A DNA stretch of 64,000 nucleotides from Flavisolibacter tropicus (GCF_001644645.1 NZ_CP011390.1:2786001-2850000); one strand, 5' to 3'. Counted from the stretch's first letter, positions 27,910 to 37,322 are shown. Translations and numbers: made by a program. The notes: generated by a model from the letters alone, not told the origin.

Positions 27910-27924
27910 AGTTTCCACGCTCAC

Positions 27925-28785
27925 TTATGCCATTTTATTTTCGGTATATCCCAGTTTGTCGATGGCTACGTTTACTACGTCGCCGGGCTTTAACCATACT
28001 TTTTCTTTATGGCCCATGATCACACCTTGCGGTGTGCCGGTCAGGATCAGGTCGCCGGGCTCCAGGGTCATATGCTTAGATAGGAACTCAATAATCTCCG
28101 CCACTGTAAAGACCATGTCGGCGGTGTTGGAGTTTTGCCGCTGTTCTCCGTTAAGGGTGCAGGTCAACTGCAGGGTCTGCGGGTCGCCCACTTCATCGGC
28201 GGTGACCAGGTATTTGCCAAGTGGCAGGAATGCATCGAGGCTTTTACCCATCAACCACTGTGAGCTCATGAACTGCAGGTCGCGACAGGACAGATCGTTA
28301 GCCACGCAATAGCCCAGCACATAGTCTAAGGCCTCCTCTTTTTGCACATGCTTACCCTTTTTTCCAATGACCACGGCCAGTTCCACCTCGTAGTCAAACT
28401 CCACCCCCACTGAACCCAGAGGCACATCCGATTGAAAGTCCGTAAGGGTATTGCTATACTTGGTAAAGGCCACGGGCACGGTAGGTATGGCCATTCCGCT
28501 TTCAATGGCGTGCTGGCGATAGTTGAGACCAATGCAAATGATCTTGGGTGGACGGGGTACGCAAGGCGCAATCGTCAGCCCTTCTTCGGGTAGGCGGTAT
28601 TGCGGATCATTCAGTCCGTTAGCAGCCAGCGTTTCCAGTTCTGCTACATCATCCAGGGTCATCGGGTTTTGAGGCCGCCATGTTGTATTCTGTTCTGCGA
28701 GGTATTTATCGATATCCAGCACCCCTTCTTCAGTGGCTATGCCGGGATACAATTGGTTGTCTTTCCTAAAATAAAGGATCTTCAT
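27925..28785 (-). CDS. Fumarylacetoacetate-hydrolase family enzyme
   Basis: 286 aa. KIICIGLNYRQHA opens the catalytic domain; the metal-binding E-x-E motif appears as VEFDYEVELAVVIG; ILTGTPQGV and WLKPGDVVNV end it. The N-terminal 60 residues form the usual small domain. In non-phosphorylative fucose and rhamnose catabolism a member of this family splits the 2,4-diketo-3-deoxy acid into pyruvate and lactate, which is my leading guess here given the neighbours. Stop and next start are adjacent to the SDR gene. Confidence 0.9.
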   Translation of the reverse strand: MKILYFRKDNQLYPGIATEEGVLDIDKYLAEQNTTWRPQNPMTLDDVAELETLAANGLNDPQYRLPEEGLTIAPCVPRPPKIICIGLNYRQHAIESGMAIPTVPVAFTKYSNTLTDFQSDVPLGSVGVEFDYEVELAVVIGKKGKHVQKEEALDYVLGYCVANDLSCRDLQFMSSQWLMGKSLDAFLPLGKYLVTADEVGDPQTLQLTCTLNGEQRQNSNTADMVFTVAEIIEFLSKHMTLEPGDLILTGTPQGVIMGHKEKVWLKPGDVVNVAIDKLGYTENKMA

Positions 28786-28840
28786 CGTGGTTTATATTTT
28801 CAGTGTCTGGGTTCTATTTTGCAGCCTTTGGCAGCAACCA

Positions 28841-29584
28841 TTAATAAGTGGCGCGTCCGCCGGTAAGGTCAAAGGTGAAGCCCGTAGTAAAGCTGTTTTG
28901 CGGGGACACAATATACAAAGCCATGTTGACAGCTTCGTCAAGTGTACCACACCGTTTCATGGGAATTTTGTCGGTCATGTATTTTACCTGCGCCTCGGGC
29001 ATAGCATCTACCAATGGGGTCCGTATCACCGCCGGTGCCATGGCATTGACGGTGATGCCAGTTTCGGCATACTCCTTACCCTGCACCTTAGTCATTCCAA
29101 TTACTGCCGCCTTGGAAGACGAATAGGCCAGCATGCCCGCATTGCCTTCCTTGCCTGCCACGGAGGCCATATGCAAAATACGGCCGTAGTTGGCTTTCAG
29201 CATTTGGGGTAAAACGGCCCTAGCCGTATAAAAAGAGCTCATAAAATTCAGCTCAAAGACCTTCTGCAGATTCTCCGGGCACACTTCATGGCTTTTTGTA
29301 TTGGTTATACCCGTTATACCTGCACAATTGATCAGCATATCGATCCTTCCGTATTCAGCGATCACTTCGTCAACCGAGGCATTCACCTGGTCTTGCTGGG
29401 TCAGGTCGATAGCCACTATTTTTACGGTGGCGCCATAGGAGGCAAAGGCCTCGTCAAGGGCCGTCTTATTGATGTCGTAAGCTACCACCTTTGCGCCTTC
29501 TTCCAGCAGCTTGCGCGAAATGGCCAGTCCTATACCGGAGGCAGCACCCGTTACCAGGGCTACCTGTCCTGAAAAAGTTCCCAT
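28841..29584 (-). CDS. Short-chain dehydrogenase/reductase (SDR), first gene of operon
   Basis: 247 aa. TGAASGIGLAI (cofactor), INCAGITG, catalytic Ser in MASVAGKEG, YSSSK (Tyr/Lys). The C terminus ends DLTGGRATY, as in the 2-keto-3-deoxy-L-fuconate dehydrogenase branch (resemblance). It is the promoter-proximal gene of the eight-gene minus-strand operon and faces the AraC regulator across 241 bases. Confidence 0.9.
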   Translation of the reverse strand: MGTFSGQVALVTGAASGIGLAISRKLLEEGAKVVAYDINKTALDEAFASYGATVKIVAIDLTQQDQVNASVDEVIAEYGRIDMLINCAGITGITNTKSHEVCPENLQKVFELNFMSSFYTARAVLPQMLKANYGRILHMASVAGKEGNAGMLAYSSSKAAVIGMTKVQGKEYAETGITVNAMAPAVIRTPLVDAMPEAQVKYMTDKIPMKRCGTLDEAVNMALYIVSPQNSFTTGFTFDLTGGRATY

Positions 29585-29825
29585 TGATTATTTATTAGTT
29601 GTTAGAGGTGTATTAATACAGCCAGTGTTCTACGGTCCGCTATCTGTAATGCAGTTAGTGAAGGTACCGCAGCCCCATCCATCCTATGGAGCGATGGAGC
29701 CTAAACATGTCACCAAATGTAGCGCGGCCATATAGAAGAAAAGTCCAATAAACAATTCAAGAATTATACTTTTTTAACACGCTAAGCTCAGCGGTTTTCT
29801 TATCTTCCCCACCGGTTCAATTAAT
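29585..29825. promoter_or_regulatory. Divergent regulatory region, SDR operon / AraC regulator
   Basis: The 241 bases between two divergent starts must hold the operon promoter and probably the AraC-protein binding site. I see AT-rich DNA near 29745-29790 (AATTATACTTTTTTAAC) but no certain TAnnTTTG box or clear operator repeat. Confidence 0.4.
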
Positions 29826-30725
29826 ATGAAAGCCCGCTTACACAAACTACCACTACACAACGACGTTTCCTTTTTGTACAGCCAATGGGAATGTCCCTAT
29901 TTTGACAAACCCTGGCATTTTCATGAAGAATATGAGCTGGTACTGATCGATAAGAGTAGAGGCACCAAATTCATTGGCGACAGCGTGAGTTTGTTCGAGG
30001 AGGGAGACCTGTTTCTCATTGGCTCCAATATCCCGCACCTGTTTCGTAATGATGAAACATATTATACCGACAGCCCGGGAGCCCATTCTGTATTTATACA
30101 TTTTACCCAGGACCTTTTTGGCGACCGCTTCCTGAGCCTCCCCGAGTTAAAAGGGGTGCACCAGCTGCTTGACCAATCGGCCTTTGCACTGGAAGTACAT
30201 GGGCAAACCCGCAAAGAAGTGACCGAGCAATTGCACCAGATGCAAACGCAATCGCCGCCGAAGCGTTTGCTCAGTCTGCTGGATATCCTGCTTACGCTTT
30301 CAGAAAGCAGGGAGCTGAAACCGCTCCTTTCCACCCGCTTTGCGCCAAATCACAACATCAATACAAAAGATACCCTGCGCATACAAAAGGTGCTGGAATA
30401 CATCATGAAGAACTACATGAATGATATTTATATATCAGAAGTGGCCGCCATGCTCAATATGAGTGAAGCGGCATTTTCGCGGTATTTCAAGCATCATACC
30501 CAAAAGACGTATACGAGCTACCTGACCGAAGTGCGTATCAGCAATGCTTGTCGCCTATTGATGCAGGGAGAAGAAAGTATTTCGGAGATCGGTTATGGAT
30601 GTGGCTTTGAGAATCTATCCAATTTTTACCGGCATTTTAAAAAAGTGACAGGCTTCGTTCCCAAAGACTATCGCCGGCAGTTTTTGAAGATCGCCACTGG
30701 TGCAGCTACGGCTCCTGATCTTTAA
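29826..30725 (+). CDS. AraC-family transcriptional regulator
   Basis: 299 aa. The N-terminal cupin has WHFHEEYELVLI (about 27-38) and a GEEG-like turn (VSLFEEGDLFLIGSNIPHLF), typical of a sugar-sensing domain. The C-terminal 100 residues hold two helix-turn-helix units: ISEVAAMLNMSEAAFSRYFK and ISEIGYGCGFENLSNFYRHF. It lies divergent to the catabolic operon and most likely controls it. Its last 20 bases overlap the 3' end of the convergent SMP-30 gene. Confidence 0.93.
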   Translation: MKARLHKLPLHNDVSFLYSQWECPYFDKPWHFHEEYELVLIDKSRGTKFIGDSVSLFEEGDLFLIGSNIPHLFRNDETYYTDSPGAHSVFIHFTQDLFGDRFLSLPELKGVHQLLDQSAFALEVHGQTRKEVTEQLHQMQTQSPPKRLLSLLDILLTLSESRELKPLLSTRFAPNHNINTKDTLRIQKVLEYIMKNYMNDIYISEVAAMLNMSEAAFSRYFKHHTQKTYTSYLTEVRISNACRLLMQGEESISEIGYGCGFENLSNFYRHFKKVTGFVPKDYRRQFLKIATGAATAPDL

Positions 30726-31587
30726 ACCGGTTGGCAGGTAATCCTCTAAAACCACAGTTCTTCAGCACAAAAAGAGTACCTGCCTGCGGTTGTTCCGCCA
30801 ACGCTTGCTCGTTCAATCCTACACGGGAGGTGGTCACATACAAATCATTGAGATCATCTCCTCCGAAAGTACAGGAACTAACGTGGGTCACCGGTAATGT
30901 AAACTGGTGTAACAGTCGTCCGGTGGCAGGATCCCAGCGGGTTACTTTACCACCCCCCCACAAGGCGATCCACAACATTCCTTCTTCGTCGATAGTCATA
31001 CCATCTGGCTTGCCCATGTTCTCTGGAATACGAACTACTATTCTTTTATTACTGATAACCCCACTTTCAACATCGAAATCATAGGCCACCACTACGCGAG
31101 TGGGTGTATCAATAAAATAGAACTGGCTTGCATCCGGACTCCAGGCCATACCGTTAGAAACACTTACATCAGCCACCTTGCGGCTATACGAGCCATTGCG
31201 TTCGAGGGTGTAGAGACTGCCAGCTTCCGGCACCCCGGCGGTGCTCATGGTGCCAGCCCAGAAGCGGCCGGCGGGATCGCACTTGCCATCGTTAAAACGG
31301 TTGCCCGGCAGGTGCGCTTCCGGATTAGCTATAAAATCCAGCTGCCCATTATCCTTGTTAATATAGAAAAACCCCTGCTGCAGTGCCCCCACCAGTCGGC
31401 CGGAGGTACACAAGGCAATGGCACCTATGGGTTGTTTCATTTTCCACGTCCGGTGGTTTTGCGCCAGCCCTCCCCAGGCATGGATCTCTCCCTGTAGGAT
31501 ATCTACCCAGAAGATCGTTCCGGATGCAGCATCCCAAAGAGGTGATTCCCCCAAGAGACACAGGTGCTCAGTAACCGTTTCTAACAT
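30706..31587 (-). CDS. SMP-30/gluconolactonase family lactonase
   Basis: 293 aa. The six-bladed propeller family is shown by LGESPLWDA (metal Glu), PGNRFNDGKCDPAGRFWAGT (metal Asn region) and SNGMAWSPDASQFYFIDT (metal Asp). It hydrolyses sugar lactones, the second step in non-phosphorylative sugar oxidation, so it fits the adjacent operon. Its 3' end overlaps the AraC gene tail to tail. Confidence 0.9.
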   Translation of the reverse strand: MLETVTEHLCLLGESPLWDAASGTIFWVDILQGEIHAWGGLAQNHRTWKMKQPIGAIALCTSGRLVGALQQGFFYINKDNGQLDFIANPEAHLPGNRFNDGKCDPAGRFWAGTMSTAGVPEAGSLYTLERNGSYSRKVADVSVSNGMAWSPDASQFYFIDTPTRVVVAYDFDVESGVISNKRIVVRIPENMGKPDGMTIDEEGMLWIALWGGGKVTRWDPATGRLLHQFTLPVTHVSSCTFGGDDLNDLYVTTSRVGLNEQALAEQPQAGTLFVLKNCGFRGLPANRFKDQEP

Positions 31588-31995
31588 ATTACCCTCTATA
31601 TAATATTTAAGATTGAATATTTACTATTTGGCGGTCGGCATTCACCCTCCTTTCGCATAGTGCCGTATGCTTTTACGACCAGTGCGGCCATTTTCGTGAC
31701 ACAACATACGTTACAAACCTCATCTACACTGCACCGCCTGACTATACGCGGTCAAATTGTTAAAAAAGTATAGAAACTAACGCTATTATTAAAACTTTTT
31801 CCCTTGCGTGCTGTATAGTTTTGAGGAGTAGTGAGGTACTGGTTCTGCTTGTTTGCTATATGGGCTTCGCATACTAGCCGATCCCTGGGCGGAAGTAGAT
31901 AACAATCCCAGCCTTAAATAAGATTACCTTTCCACGCAAAGGCAAAACAACCATTTTTAAAGATCAGTGATCGACTGCTGATTTAAACCGTGAAC
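31588..31995. promoter_or_regulatory. Divergent intergenic region with a TAGTTTTG box
   Basis: 408 bases between the divergent lactonase and lipoprotein genes. A perfect TAnnTTTG match, TAGTTTTG, lies on the plus strand at 31816-31823 about 170 bases before the lipoprotein start. There is no gene. The minus-side promoter is not obvious. Confidence 0.35.
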
Positions 31996-33618
31996 ATGAA
32001 AAGAACGCTTTATACCTTGCTGGCTGCCGCCTTTCTTGCTGCTTGCCACACACAGCCATCTGCGCAAACAACAACTGATAAAACGGCTTATGGGAAACAA
32101 GCCTGGGCCGAATCGGTGACCCCTGTTCGCCCGGGAGTGCCGGGCAAGACGCCCTTTTGGAATGCCAACGCGCGCCAGTTTATTTATGCACCTGCTTTTG
32201 ACTACCAGCAGGTGACAAACGCCACTAAGTACCGCTATACCATTACACAAGAAACTAACGGTAAGACCTATAGCTTTGAAAGCGATGTACCCTATACACC
32301 TCTTAGCAAGGTATGGGCTGATGTACCGGTGGGATACTTCAATCTTTCAGTGGCAGGGATCTCGGCCAAAGGCGACTCTGTAGGTCTGGCAGGTAAAGGA
32401 CGTTACTACCGCGCTGCTCCATTTAATGGCGTGTATCATACGCCTGCACTACCCTACGACTCCAGTGCCCGTCTGGCCCTGGACCGGCTGATGGAAAAAG
32501 ATTACGTGACCTACTGGTTTGAGCATAAAACACCCAAATGGGATTATATCAATTACAGCTACCCCGCCAAGATCTACAGTGCCCTGGTTATCGGAGCCAT
32601 CACCCACGCCCGCCTCAAAGCTGGCACTCCCGACGCGCAGCGTTCAACCGAACTGGCCCGCATAGTGGCCGACTATATGCTGAGCATCCGGTTTAAAGAA
32701 GGTACGCCATGGGAGTATTTTGTACCCACCTACTATGGCCCTCGCTCCGAAAAGACCACCACGCAGCACCTTAAACCAATCAACAGCTTCTCCATCATGG
32801 GTGTAGATGCCGGTAATGCGTTTCTGGACCTCTACGACTTCACGGGAGATAAAAAATACCTGGAAGCCGCACAACATATTGCCCAAACCTATTTAAAAAC
32901 GCAGCTACCTGGTGGCAGTTGGTACCAGTTTGTTAACCACGAGACTGGCGAGCCAACTGCTAAAAACATTGTTATTCCGACATCGATCATCAACTACTTT
33001 GACCGACTGCAACATAACTATAAGATGCAAGGCCTGGAGGCTTCCACTCAAAAAGCGCTGGACTGGATCATGAACAACCCGGTTAAGACCTTTGATTGGC
33101 AAGGACAGTTTGAAGACATTGCAGCACGGGCATCTTATGGAAATCTGAGTCGCGAGCAGGCCTGCGATCTGGCTATGTACCTGTTCCGCAACAAAAAAGA
33201 CCTAGTGTTGGCCGAGGAATTGGTGCGCTTTTCGGAAGACCAGTTTGTTATCTGGGAACAACCGGTAAAGGTTGCCTTCCAGGATCCCAAGCCCGGCGGA
33301 CGCTCAGAAAACTGGATCACACCATCTGTGCAGGAGCAGTACGTGTTCTGGATGCCAGTAGGAAGAGCGGCAGGCGTAATGATGGAAACGTTCCTGAGCG
33401 CCTATAAAGCCACGGGCAAGGAGCTTTACCTCGCCAAGGCCAAATCCATCGCCAATTCCTTTACCTTGGCACAGAAGGCGCATAACGGTGATTACCCAAC
33501 GTATTTTACTAAATACCCGTTGAACCTATGGTTGAACAGCACCGTTTATCCGGCCAAGTTGCTGATGAACTACCGGGATATTTTAGAGAAAGGGACTCCT
33601 GCTTACTCCTTGAAATAA
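31996..33618 (+). CDS. Lipoprotein with predicted (alpha/alpha) barrel, carbohydrate-active-enzyme-like
   Basis: 540 aa from the ATG at 31996 (a GTG two codons earlier is possible). Lipoprotein signal with the lipid cysteine at about 17 (AAAFLAAC). A beta-rich N-terminal 130 residues is followed by a long helix-rich region with repeated pairs (YLEAAQHIAQTYLKTQL, STQKALDWIMNN, ACDLAMYLFRNKKD, YLAKAKSIANSFTLAQ) that suggests an alpha/alpha toroid as in several polysaccharide lyases and unsaturated-glycan hydrolases. NSFSIMGVDAGNAFLDLYD is a likely active-site-edge motif. Family not named with certainty. It may act at the outer surface on the same glycan as the operon. Confidence 0.65.
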   Translation: MKRTLYTLLAAAFLAACHTQPSAQTTTDKTAYGKQAWAESVTPVRPGVPGKTPFWNANARQFIYAPAFDYQQVTNATKYRYTITQETNGKTYSFESDVPYTPLSKVWADVPVGYFNLSVAGISAKGDSVGLAGKGRYYRAAPFNGVYHTPALPYDSSARLALDRLMEKDYVTYWFEHKTPKWDYINYSYPAKIYSALVIGAITHARLKAGTPDAQRSTELARIVADYMLSIRFKEGTPWEYFVPTYYGPRSEKTTTQHLKPINSFSIMGVDAGNAFLDLYDFTGDKKYLEAAQHIAQTYLKTQLPGGSWYQFVNHETGEPTAKNIVIPTSIINYFDRLQHNYKMQGLEASTQKALDWIMNNPVKTFDWQGQFEDIAARASYGNLSREQACDLAMYLFRNKKDLVLAEELVRFSEDQFVIWEQPVKVAFQDPKPGGRSENWITPSVQEQYVFWMPVGRAAGVMMETFLSAYKATGKELYLAKAKSIANSFTLAQKAHNGDYPTYFTKYPLNLWLNSTVYPAKLLMNYRDILEKGTPAYSLK

Positions 33619-33758
33619 GGAAGTATAGGAAACGAGATAAAAGACAAGGATGAAAAATTATTCCCTATTTCTAATTACGCAGGATGCTACAGATAGGGGA
33701 AATAGACACGTACCAAAAGTGGTTTACTGCGAACTAACTTTACTTACCAGAAACAAGA

Positions 33759-33779
33759 AGCCCCGCCAAAAGCGGGGCT
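33759..33779. terminator. Rho-independent terminator, part of displaced tRNA-Ser 3' region
   Basis: AGCCCCGC (33759-33766), short loop, GCGGGGCT (33772-33779), then TTGTTTTATTT. It ends the lipoprotein gene on the plus strand. The right arm and the following bases are also part of the 43-base repeat shared with the tRNA-Ser end at 38170-38212. Confidence 0.75.
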
Positions 33780-33814
33780 TTGTTTTATTTGGCGCAGAGT
33801 GAGGGATTCGAACC
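33772..33814 (-). repeat. Displaced tRNA-Ser 3' end (attachment-site-like direct repeat, left)
   Basis: 43 bases, 41 identical to 38170-38212: GCGGGGCTTTGTTTT, then TTTGGCG, then AGAGTGAGGGATTCGAACC. On the minus strand this is the T-arm and acceptor 3' end of tRNA-Ser plus CCA plus terminator arm. The rest of the tRNA is missing here, which is what integration of an element into a tRNA 3' end leaves behind. Confidence 0.85.
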
Positions 33815-33966
33815 TACTCCGCTACGCCTTTATTTTCAAGCCTTTCGGCGGGTGATCAAACCATGAGTCTCGATTTAGACTCGCCTGCAATAAAACTGGC
33901 TTTATTTTCTCTAAGTTAATGAATTTGTAGTGATTACATTTAGTTTACACCTTCTAATTCAAGTCT

Positions 33967-35136
33967 TCATTTTAAGCCATTTTGAATGACAAATGGTGGT
34001 AATGAAGGTAAACTTGCTATCTCAGCTTCTAAAGAGGCAATATCTTCATTTCTATAATCACTCGTACGATGTGCCAGTAAATGGGCCATATGAATTGGGC
34101 CGATGCACCTTTGCATTTCAGGCATTATAATAAACATCTTACTCTCATCAATTTTGCCCTGCCAATGTGTTTTATTTTGGGTTACCTGTATAAGAGAGCC
34201 TCTTGCTCCATAAAAGTTCGAATATAAAAGCAGCTTATTATCAGCAATAAGTAAGTTTATTACATGGCCTCCCTCCCACTTAAGAAACGAATCGATATTT
34301 TCAAAGCCGTCACCTCCGATAAAGCCCGACCCGTGGATTGGAATCTTATCTCTTTCTTCTCTATCTTTTGTCCACATGAACTTTCTTAAGAGTGATGCAT
34401 CTTCACTAGTTTTAAAACTATCATGAAGAAAAATACACCCAAGCCCGAGTGCTAATTTTGCTAAAAAACGATTACCTAAATCCACGTCTATCGTAAAGGT
34501 CATAGCATGTTGTTTGCCTTGCATTTCCCAAAGCCTAGCATGTAAGTCTATTAATTCATCAGGAATATCTTTAAAACCGATCCCGTCAATATCCGGAGTT
34601 GGACCATTACCTAAATAAAGAGGCGACTTCTTAAAAGCACTAGCAAAAGAATAAATTACTGTAGGTAACCAAGCTGGATTATTTGAACGAAGGAAAATAA
34701 ACGCAAATCCATAATCAACATTAGCCTTTCGTATATGTGGAGGAACTCCAACCATCACTGGCGTATCTAGATCATTTGAATAAGGCGCATGGAAGTGATA
34801 AATTAAGTCACCTGTTGGGCCAAGATAGTTTTCACATATCTTCCCCTCAAAGGCCAACTCTTTAATTACTCCCATGTATATCAATGGCAAAATAGTATCG
34901 GGGGTTAGGCGAGTGTATTTTGTAGCATTACTAGCACGGTAATTATTTATAAACCAGCTTTTAGTAAAAGGCGCATCAATAAAGAAGCCTGCAATATTAT
35001 TGCATCTTTCACAAACAAGGTCAGTTGAGAATGGATTTATAGGCTGAAGAACGCCTCCAATTGCACGAGGCAAAATATGTTCTTGCGAAAATTCACCTTC
35101 TTCTTTCTCCCGGTTACAATAAATACAGATTCTCAT
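33967..35136 (-). CDS. HNH-type zinc-binding protein of unknown role (island cargo)
   Basis: 389 aa. N terminus: CIYC (about 4-7), FSQEHILPRAIGG, then CERCNNIAG. The Cys-Cys-His-Cys-Cys-Asn arrangement is that of HNH-endonuclease-like zinc fingers. The remaining 330 residues match no family I know and may be the effector or sensor part. It begins 20 bases after the zinc-ribbon gene stop, so the two are probably one operon. It lies inside the tRNA-Ser island. It could be a nuclease in a defence or mobile-element system (inference only). Confidence 0.6.
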   Translation of the reverse strand: MRICIYCNREKEEGEFSQEHILPRAIGGVLQPINPFSTDLVCERCNNIAGFFIDAPFTKSWFINNYRASNATKYTRLTPDTILPLIYMGVIKELAFEGKICENYLGPTGDLIYHFHAPYSNDLDTPVMVGVPPHIRKANVDYGFAFIFLRSNNPAWLPTVIYSFASAFKKSPLYLGNGPTPDIDGIGFKDIPDELIDLHARLWEMQGKQHAMTFTIDVDLGNRFLAKLALGLGCIFLHDSFKTSEDASLLRKFMWTKDREERDKIPIHGSGFIGGDGFENIDSFLKWEGGHVINLLIADNKLLLYSNFYGARGSLIQVTQNKTHWQGKIDESKMFIIMPEMQRCIGPIHMAHLLAHRTSDYRNEDIASLEAEIASLPSLPPFVIQNGLK

Positions 35137-35156
35137 GTTAAATCTAGCTCGTTCAA

Positions 35157-35720
35157 CTACTTTGATTTATTATTATTTTCGACAGTTTCTTCATTACCAA
35201 ACAAAGCCAATATCGCTTTTCTGCCCCTTTCACGTTCGTTTGACTTTTCCACCTGTACCTTCTCGTCGAGGTTAAATCCATAATAATACTGAATGCGCTC
35301 AATCTGTAGTTTTAGCTTATTGAACTCAGTACTAAGATTCTCGAACTCCTTTGCCTTTACCATTAAGTTTTGAAAATATTCCTTGCGCCATTTCGCAATC
35401 TCTTCTGGAATATTAGGTGGAGGCCCGCCTGTAACGCCCACAATATAAGATAGCTTAGCTTTGGCTTCCAACTTCTCAACAGCAGCATTTTCGTTCAATT
35501 TCATACACCTGAATAGCTCGTCTGTCATCTGTAAGTTTTCTGGAACTGTATCAGCTAGTTCTCTTTTATAATTCCAAATCTCTTCATCGAATCCCCCTCT
35601 TTTACTGTCACTCTTATTTTCAATTTCTAGAGGCTTATTTTCTGCAAATTGTTTGGTTCCACAAAAAGAACAATATACACTGTCATTATCGATTTCTTTT
35701 CCGCATGATTTACAATACAT
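35157..35720 (-). CDS. Zinc-ribbon protein (island cargo)
   Basis: 187 aa. It opens with the double C-x-x-C zinc ribbon MYCKSCGKEIDNDSVYCSFC. The rest is charged and helical (coiled-coil-like from about 105-165: KEFENLSTEFNKLKLQIERI). No membrane segment. Zinc-ribbon plus coiled-coil proteins often work as assembly or regulatory partners. Immediately upstream of the HNH-type gene in the same direction. Confidence 0.55.
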   Translation of the reverse strand: MYCKSCGKEIDNDSVYCSFCGTKQFAENKPLEIENKSDSKRGGFDEEIWNYKRELADTVPENLQMTDELFRCMKLNENAAVEKLEAKAKLSYIVGVTGGPPPNIPEEIAKWRKEYFQNLMVKAKEFENLSTEFNKLKLQIERIQYYYGFNLDEKVQVEKSNERERGRKAILALFGNEETVENNNKSK

Positions 35721-35790
35721 ATTGACACAAGTTTACTACTGTTACTTAAGATATTTATGGCCATCGCAGCTTAGTAGATATGGCATTCCT

Positions 35791-36357
35791 CTAGACCTGC
35801 TCCGATCTTAAACCTTGTCTTAGTTTGGCAAAAACCATTCGTAAAGCTTTTGCATGGCATTTCGGCAACACAGTTTGTGCTGTTGACGTTTCTGTATGAC
35901 TAAACACTAACACATCATTTAAAGAGGACATTAAATTGCCTTCTGAACTCTTTTTAGTGATCAATAAGTATTCTTTGCCCTCTTCATCTCGCCATGTAGT
36001 GGTAGCTACCCAAAACCGGCCCTCTTTCATAAACTTGTCTATTGCTTTATTTATACCGAGTCTGGCTTCAATGGCATCATTTTTTTCTTTTTCAATTCTG
36101 GCTCTTTCTTGCATTCTCAGGTAGGCTTCATGATTTTTTTGGGCTTCTATTCGCTTTATTTCATCTTCTTGTGATGCCTTGATGCCATAATTAGCACCTA
36201 CAATACCACCAATCAATGCAGTTAGACCTACTACAATAGCAACTACAGGCCCTGTGCGTTGAGATTTCTTTATCATGTTTATTTCACCAAATCCTGCCAA
36301 TATGCCTACAAATCCTCCCAACAAAAAGCCATAAAAGCCATTTTTAATATGTTTCAT
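35791..36357 (-). CDS. Small membrane protein with glycine-rich N-terminal helices (island cargo)
   Basis: 188 aa. Two Gly-rich hydrophobic segments (about 7-28 and 37-57: FYGFLLGGFVGILAGFG, VVGLTALIGGIVGANYG) are followed by a charged coiled-coil helix (about 65-100) and a soluble domain containing RFWVATTTWRDEEGKEYLL. Role unknown. Third gene of the island on the same strand. Confidence 0.5.
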   Translation of the reverse strand: MKHIKNGFYGFLLGGFVGILAGFGEINMIKKSQRTGPVVAIVVGLTALIGGIVGANYGIKASQEDEIKRIEAQKNHEAYLRMQERARIEKEKNDAIEARLGINKAIDKFMKEGRFWVATTTWRDEEGKEYLLITKKSSEGNLMSSLNDVLVFSHTETSTAQTVLPKCHAKALRMVFAKLRQGLRSEQV

Positions 36358-36467
36358 CTTTGCTTCGATTTAATAAACAAATGCAAGCTGCTTGGAATTC
36401 AAATTATTAGTCACTTAACTAAACGACTATGTATTTTTTCATAAGCATGTCAATTCGTGGTTATTCT

Positions 36468-37322
36468 TTATAAATAACGGGTTTCAATATTTACTCTTTT
36501 GTATTCGATAGGGTTTGTTTTATCTGCAAACCCTCTCAAGTATTTCCCTTCTTCTACTATGGTGAGTGTGTGAACTCCTGATAGGTGCCTCTTGCCTGCT
36601 GACATCAAAACAAAAATTATTTCCTGAGTATCTGGATTACAATGAAAATTTTCAATACTGGAAACATATTCCGTTTGTTTAGTAGACTCATCAAGTTGTG
36701 AAATTGCCCCACCGTCTATGAAAATCACATAAGATAAAGTGAATTTATTCTCCTCATTCTGCATTGTGACGCTCCATTGACCGTTCATTAAGCCAATATT
36801 ATTTAATCGCCGCCATCTGTTAATCCAGCTTTGGTTCTCATTGGCTGTGTGAGTAAGTTCCAGATGGGTAGTCTTCAATGATTCATTTTCCTTTAAATAT
36901 TCGCTTTCTTTCTCTAACACTTGTTCTAAAAGATGCGTCCGTTCAATATAGTTATCGCGTAGCTGAATGTATTTTGATACAGAAACCTTTCCTGTCTTTG
37001 TGATTCTGAGGTTTAAGTTGGTGCCCCATGTTTTTGCCCAAGCATGGACTGCTTGAATGACATTTTTTATTATTGGATAACCGAATGTATAGGCCAAGGC
37101 CAACCCAAACGGTTGCCAAAATACCTTATTAGGGGTTCCAGCTTTATTGATCAAGTCAATGTAAGATAAATATCCATCTGCTTTAAGATCATTGCTTTTA
37201 TAAAACAGCAAACCAATAGGTATTTGCCAGTTAATCACTAACCATGAAATGAGAAAAGAAGAAAAAAGTGGGCTAGCGAGACGTTCTTTAATATCACTAA
37301 AAAAGTCAGTTAGTTTGTCCAT
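36468..37322 (-). CDS. Membrane-anchored protein with coiled coil, possibly defence-linked (island cargo)
   Basis: 284 aa from the ATG at 37320-37322 (MDKLTDFFSDIKERL); a start 10 codons earlier is open. The N-terminal motif IKERLASPLFSSFLISWLVINWQ is one I recall from many orphan membrane proteins in bacterial accessory DNA; it marks a membrane entry segment (cited in parts: IKERLASPLFSSF, ISWLVINWQ). A second hydrophobic stretch lies near 80-100, then a long coiled coil (about 125-175) and a beta-rich C-terminal domain. Function unproved. Confidence 0.5.
   Translation of the reverse strand: MDKLTDFFSDIKERLASPLFSSFLISWLVINWQIPIGLLFYKSNDLKADGYLSYIDLINKAGTPNKVFWQPFGLALAYTFGYPIIKNVIQAVHAWAKTWGTNLNLRITKTGKVSVSKYIQLRDNYIERTHLLEQVLEKESEYLKENESLKTTHLELTHTANENQSWINRWRRLNNIGLMNGQWSVTMQNEENKFTLSYVIFIDGGAISQLDESTKQTEYVSSIENFHCNPDTQEIIFVLMSAGKRHLSGVHTLTIVEEGKYLRGFADKTNPIEYKRVNIETRYL

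Noticed and set aside
33815..33900. Complete second tRNA gene
   Set aside because: After the tRNA-Ser 3' end the sequence has no variable arm, anticodon arm or D-arm that folds; only the 3' end is present.
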